This document shows, piece after piece, positions 12,766-15,263 of a DNA stretch of 15,263 nt. A program made the position numbers and the translations under genes. The notes below the pieces were generated by a model. The model saw only the letters and a list, made by a program, of their open reading frames with translations. It made no database searches and was not told the origin of the DNA. The first letter of the stretch is position 1, and the number at the start of each line of letters is the position of its first letter. This stretch comes from Arthrobacter sp. (lineage in GTDB: Bacteria > Actinomycetota > Actinomycetes > Actinomycetales > Micrococcaceae), in contig JASLAA010000110.1 of NCBI GenBank assembly GCA_030147325.1, forward strand, positions 1 to 15,263, written 5' to 3'.

Positions 12766-15012
12766 ATGACCACGCATCAGCTCCCGACGGAGGACGAGCA
12801 GGAGCAGCGTGTCGTCGAGCTCTCGATCCAGGGAATGACCTGCGCGTCCTGCGTCGGCCGGGTGGAGCGCAAGCTCGGGAAGCTCGACGGTGTGGAGGCG
12901 AGCGTCAACCTGCCGTTGGAGAGCGCAGTCGTCCGCGTGCCCGCCTCCATCAGCGACCAGGACCTGATCGACACCGTGGTGGCCACCGGTTACGGCGCAC
13001 ACGTGGTGCACCCGGAGCACACCGACGGCGGGGAGCACGACCACACACCGTCCCTCCTGGGCGCGCGCCTGGTCCTCGCCGCAGTCCTGTCCGTGCCCGT
13101 GCTGCTCATCTCGATGGTGCCCGCCCTCCAGTTCCCGGACTGGGGCTGGGTGGTTCTCGCCCTGTCCCTGCCGGTGGTGACGTGGTCCGCCTGGCCCTTC
13201 CACCGCGCGGCAGCCATCAATGCCCGCCATCTGTCCTCCACCATGGACACCCTCGTGTCGATCGGCGTGACGGCAGCTTTCCTGTTCTCCGCCTGGCAAC
13301 TCCTCGCGGACCCCGCCATGACACGGCACGCGGGCATGGCCGGCATGGACATGACGGAGCATTCGCTCTACTTCGAGGTGGCCGCGGTCGTCGTGACCTT
13401 CCTGCTGCTCGGCCGCTTCCTCGAGGCCTCCGCGAAGCAGCGGGCCGGCAACGCCCTGACCTCGCTCCTGAATCTCGGAGCGAAGGAGGCGCACGTGCTG
13501 CGTACGGTCGACGGCGAGCGCACCGAGGTCACGCTGCCCGCAGGCACGCTGATCCCGGGAGACGAGTTCGTCGTCCGGCCCGGCGAGAAGATCCCGACCG
13601 ACGGCATCGTCACCGAGGGTGCCAGCGCCGTCGACACGGCCCTGCTGACGGGCGAGAGCATCCCCGTGGAGGTGGCCCCGGGGGACACCGTCACGGGCGC
13701 CACGATCAATACCTCGGGCCGGATCGTGGTGCGGGCCACCCGCGTGGGCACCGACACGGTGCTGGCGTCCATGGGGCGGCTCGTGAGCCAGGCACAGAGC
13801 GGCAAGGCGCGTATCGCCCGCCTGGCGGACCGCATCAGCGCCGTGTTCGTCCCCGTGGTCCTCGTTCTCGCCGTCCTGACGTTCGTCCTGTGGCTCGTCC
13901 TGGCCGGAGACCTCGACGCGGCCTTCACCGCGTCCGTGACCGTGCTCGTGATCGCCTGCCCGTGTGCGCTCGGGCTCGCCACACCGACCGCCCTGCTGAC
14001 AGGAACCGGCCGCGGGGCTCAGCTCGGTATCCTCATCCGCGGTCCGCAGGTCCTCGAGGACACCCGGACCGTGGACACCATCGTGCTGGACAAGACCGGC
14101 ACGGTCACCACCGGCACCATGGCGGTGGATGACGTCGTCGTCCTCGCCGACGTGCCCGCCGCCGATCTGCTGCGCCTCGCCGGCGCCGTCGAGTCGGCCA
14201 GCGAGCACCCGATCGCCTCTGCCATCGCGCGGCACGCAGCGCAGTCCGGGCGGCTCCCGGAGGTCCTCGACTTCACCAGCGCGCCCGGCGGTGGCGTGCG
14301 CGGTGTGGTCGACGGCGTTCCAGTGGCGGCCGGACGGGCCGGCTGGCTCGAACGGAACGGCGTCCACCCCGCTCCTGACCAGGCGGATGCCTTCCGCGGC
14401 GCGGAGGACGCCGGCACCACGGCCGTCTGGGTGGCCGTCGACGACCGCGTCGCAGGGTTCATCACGCTCTCCGACACCGTGAAGGACGGTTCGGCCGCGG
14501 CGATCGAGCGGCTGCGTGGGCTCGGGCTGCGCCCCATCCTGCTCACGGGCGACAACCGGGCCGTCGCAGAGCAGGTGGCCGCCGCAGTGGGCATCGATGC
14601 AGCGGACGTGCTCGCCGGGGTGTCCCCCGAGGGCAAGGTGGACGCCATCCGGGAACTCCAGGTGGCGGGGGCGACCGTGGCCATGGCGGGCGACGGCGTG
14701 AACGACGCTGCGGCACTGGCGCAGGCCGACCTCGGCATCGCGATGGGTTCGGGCACCGACGTCGCGATCGAAGCCGCTGACCTCACGGTGATGGGTAACA
14801 GCCTGGAGCAGGTCGCCCAGGCCATAGAACTCTCGCGTCGGACGCTCGGCACCATCAAGGGCAACCTGTTCTGGGCCTTCTTCTACAACGCCGTCGGCAT
14901 CCCCGTCGCGGCGCTCGGACTGCTCAACCCGATGCTCGCCGGCGCTGCGATGGCGGCGAGCTCGGTCCTGGTCGTCGCCAATTCGCTGAGGCTGCGAAGC
15001 TTCGGCAGGTAG
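12766..15012 (+). CDS. copA: Cu(I)-exporting P1B-type ATPase CopA
   Basis: CopA pumps Cu(I) out of the cytoplasm at the expense of ATP. The 748-residue protein starts with one HMA domain (Cys26 and Cys29 in GMTCASC), then a His-rich linker (79-93). Eight membrane segments are seen at about 97-117, 126-144, 162-180, 202-218, 356-380, 386-410, 700-718 and 722-742. Motifs are TGES (295-298), the metal-binding CPC (398-400), DKTGT with phosphorylated Asp442, HP (481-482) and GDGVND (642-647). YN (707-708) and MAASS (729-733) are the marks of the Cu(I) P1B-1 group. A Met/His-rich loop (184-199) between segments 3 and 4 faces outward. The ATG at 12766, one base after copZ, is chosen over a longer open frame overlapping copZ. 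Confidence 0.95.
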   Translation: MTTHQLPTEDEQEQRVVELSIQGMTCASCVGRVERKLGKLDGVEASVNLPLESAVVRVPASISDQDLIDTVVATGYGAHVVHPEHTDGGEHDHTPSLLGARLVLAAVLSVPVLLISMVPALQFPDWGWVVLALSLPVVTWSAWPFHRAAAINARHLSSTMDTLVSIGVTAAFLFSAWQLLADPAMTRHAGMAGMDMTEHSLYFEVAAVVVTFLLLGRFLEASAKQRAGNALTSLLNLGAKEAHVLRTVDGERTEVTLPAGTLIPGDEFVVRPGEKIPTDGIVTEGASAVDTALLTGESIPVEVAPGDTVTGATINTSGRIVVRATRVGTDTVLASMGRLVSQAQSGKARIARLADRISAVFVPVVLVLAVLTFVLWLVLAGDLDAAFTASVTVLVIACPCALGLATPTALLTGTGRGAQLGILIRGPQVLEDTRTVDTIVLDKTGTVTTGTMAVDDVVVLADVPAADLLRLAGAVESASEHPIASAIARHAAQSGRLPEVLDFTSAPGGGVRGVVDGVPVAAGRAGWLERNGVHPAPDQADAFRGAEDAGTTAVWVAVDDRVAGFITLSDTVKDGSAAAIERLRGLGLRPILLTGDNRAVAEQVAAAVGIDAADVLAGVSPEGKVDAIRELQVAGATVAMAGDGVNDAAALAQADLGIAMGSGTDVAIEAADLTVMGNSLEQVAQAIELSRRTLGTIKGNLFWAFFYNAVGIPVAALGLLNPMLAGAAMAASSVLVVANSLRLRSFGR

Positions 15013-15014
15013 AC

Positions 15015-15035
15015 CGGCACCCGGGCCGGGTGCCG
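15015..15035. terminator. GC-rich hairpin between copA and the convergent gene
   Basis: CGGCACCCG and CGGGTGCCG form a perfect 9-bp stem with a 3-base loop, directly after the copA stop and ahead of a convergent gene end. There is no T-tract on either side, as often in high-GC actinobacteria. It probably ends transcription from both sides. Confidence 0.6.
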
Positions 15036-15042
15036 TGAGGCC

Positions 15043-15263
15043 CTAGCTGGAGGTCCCGGAGGTATCGGAGGTATCGGCCCGCTTGGCGGTTCGATACCCT
15101 GCGACCGCTGCGCGGACGTCGCCCTCCTCGTGCCCGCCCTTTTTCTTGCTGGAGGGCAGTGCCTTCAGCAGCGGCTGGACGACCGACATGACGATGAGAC
15201 CCCAGGCGAGTCCGATCACGGCCGAGCAGAGGGTGTTCACGAGCCAGGTCAGGAATCCTCCGA
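15043..15263 (-). CDS. C-terminal part of a membrane protein (possibly DUF808 family), cut by the right edge
   Basis: The frame is open to the window edge, and the visible residues begin GGFLTWLVNTLCSAVIGLAWG, a strongly hydrophobic segment that continues to about VMSVVQPLL. A basic stretch (SSKKKGG) and a Thr/Ser-rich tail ending TSDTSGTSS follow. A GTG at 15240 would give a 65-residue protein, but the hydrophobic sequence begins before it, so the true start is probably outside the window. The pattern of a last membrane helix followed by a lysine cluster resembles the end of DUF808 (YedI-like) membrane proteins; that family call is tentative. The tail is encoded partly by a tandem GGAGGTATC repeat. 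The gene is convergent with copA. Confidence 0.5.
   Translation of the reverse strand, partial: GGFLTWLVNTLCSAVIGLAWGLIVMSVVQPLLKALPSSKKKGGHEEGDVRAAVAGYRTAKRADTSDTSGTSS

Noticed and set aside
12652..14367. 571-residue minus-strand open frame opposite copA
   Set aside because: Antisense shadow of CopA; low-complexity His/Gly/Arg composition and no recognisable motif.
15049..15075. Tandem GGAGGTATC repeat
   Set aside because: Only two copies, inside the Thr/Ser-rich tail of a coding region; it explains the repeated TSDTS-like residues and needs no other cause.
1..15263. tRNA, rRNA, CRISPR arrays, insertion sequences
   Set aside because: Looked for on both strands; no cloverleaf with a T-loop, no regularly spaced repeats and no transposase-like protein were seen.

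Overview
The window is high-GC bacterial DNA with GTG and TTG starts, CsoR-type copper control, a GAF-ANTAR regulator, DUF3105 and DUF305 proteins and an S-box RNA on a methionine operon. Together these point to an actinobacterium, probably of the Micrococcaceae (Arthrobacter-like). The assignment is inferred from gene content and protein style, not from a search.

Left third (1-5980, minus strand): a methionine operon read right to left as S-box (SAM-I) riboswitch, metF, metE, metY, metB. MetF makes 5-methyl-tetrahydrofolate and MetE (cobalamin-independent) uses it to methylate homocysteine. MetY makes homocysteine directly from an acylated homoserine and sulfide; MetB makes cystathionine for the transsulfuration route. 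metB runs off the left edge. The aptamer is followed by a hairpin that buries part of the metF Shine-Dalgarno sequence, suggesting translational control by SAM. A strong stem-loop lies between metE and metY.

Middle (5981-8672, mostly plus strand): a regulatory stretch with little coding sense, then an apparently eroded Phd/YefM-like antitoxin and an intact-looking PIN-domain (VapC/FitB-type) toxin. Next is prfC (release factor RF3), with a promoter-like sequence placed so that its mRNA would be leaderless.

Right-centre (8673-12050, minus strand): a TPM-domain lipoprotein with a glycine-rich tail, an orphan GAF-ANTAR regulator, a membrane-anchored DUF3105 protein and a membrane-anchored, His/Met-rich DUF305 protein.

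Right (12051-15263): a copper operon, csoR-copZ-copA (plus strand), divergent from the DUF305/DUF3105 pair. A 17-bp palindrome matching CsoR operators overlaps the csoR -10 element. CsoR senses Cu(I), CopZ carries it and CopA pumps it out. The divergent DUF305 and DUF3105 proteins carry His, Met and Cys residues predicted to face outside the membrane, so the whole block may be one copper-handling locus. A GC-rich hairpin follows copA, and the C-terminal end of a membrane protein (possibly DUF808) enters from the right edge on the minus strand.
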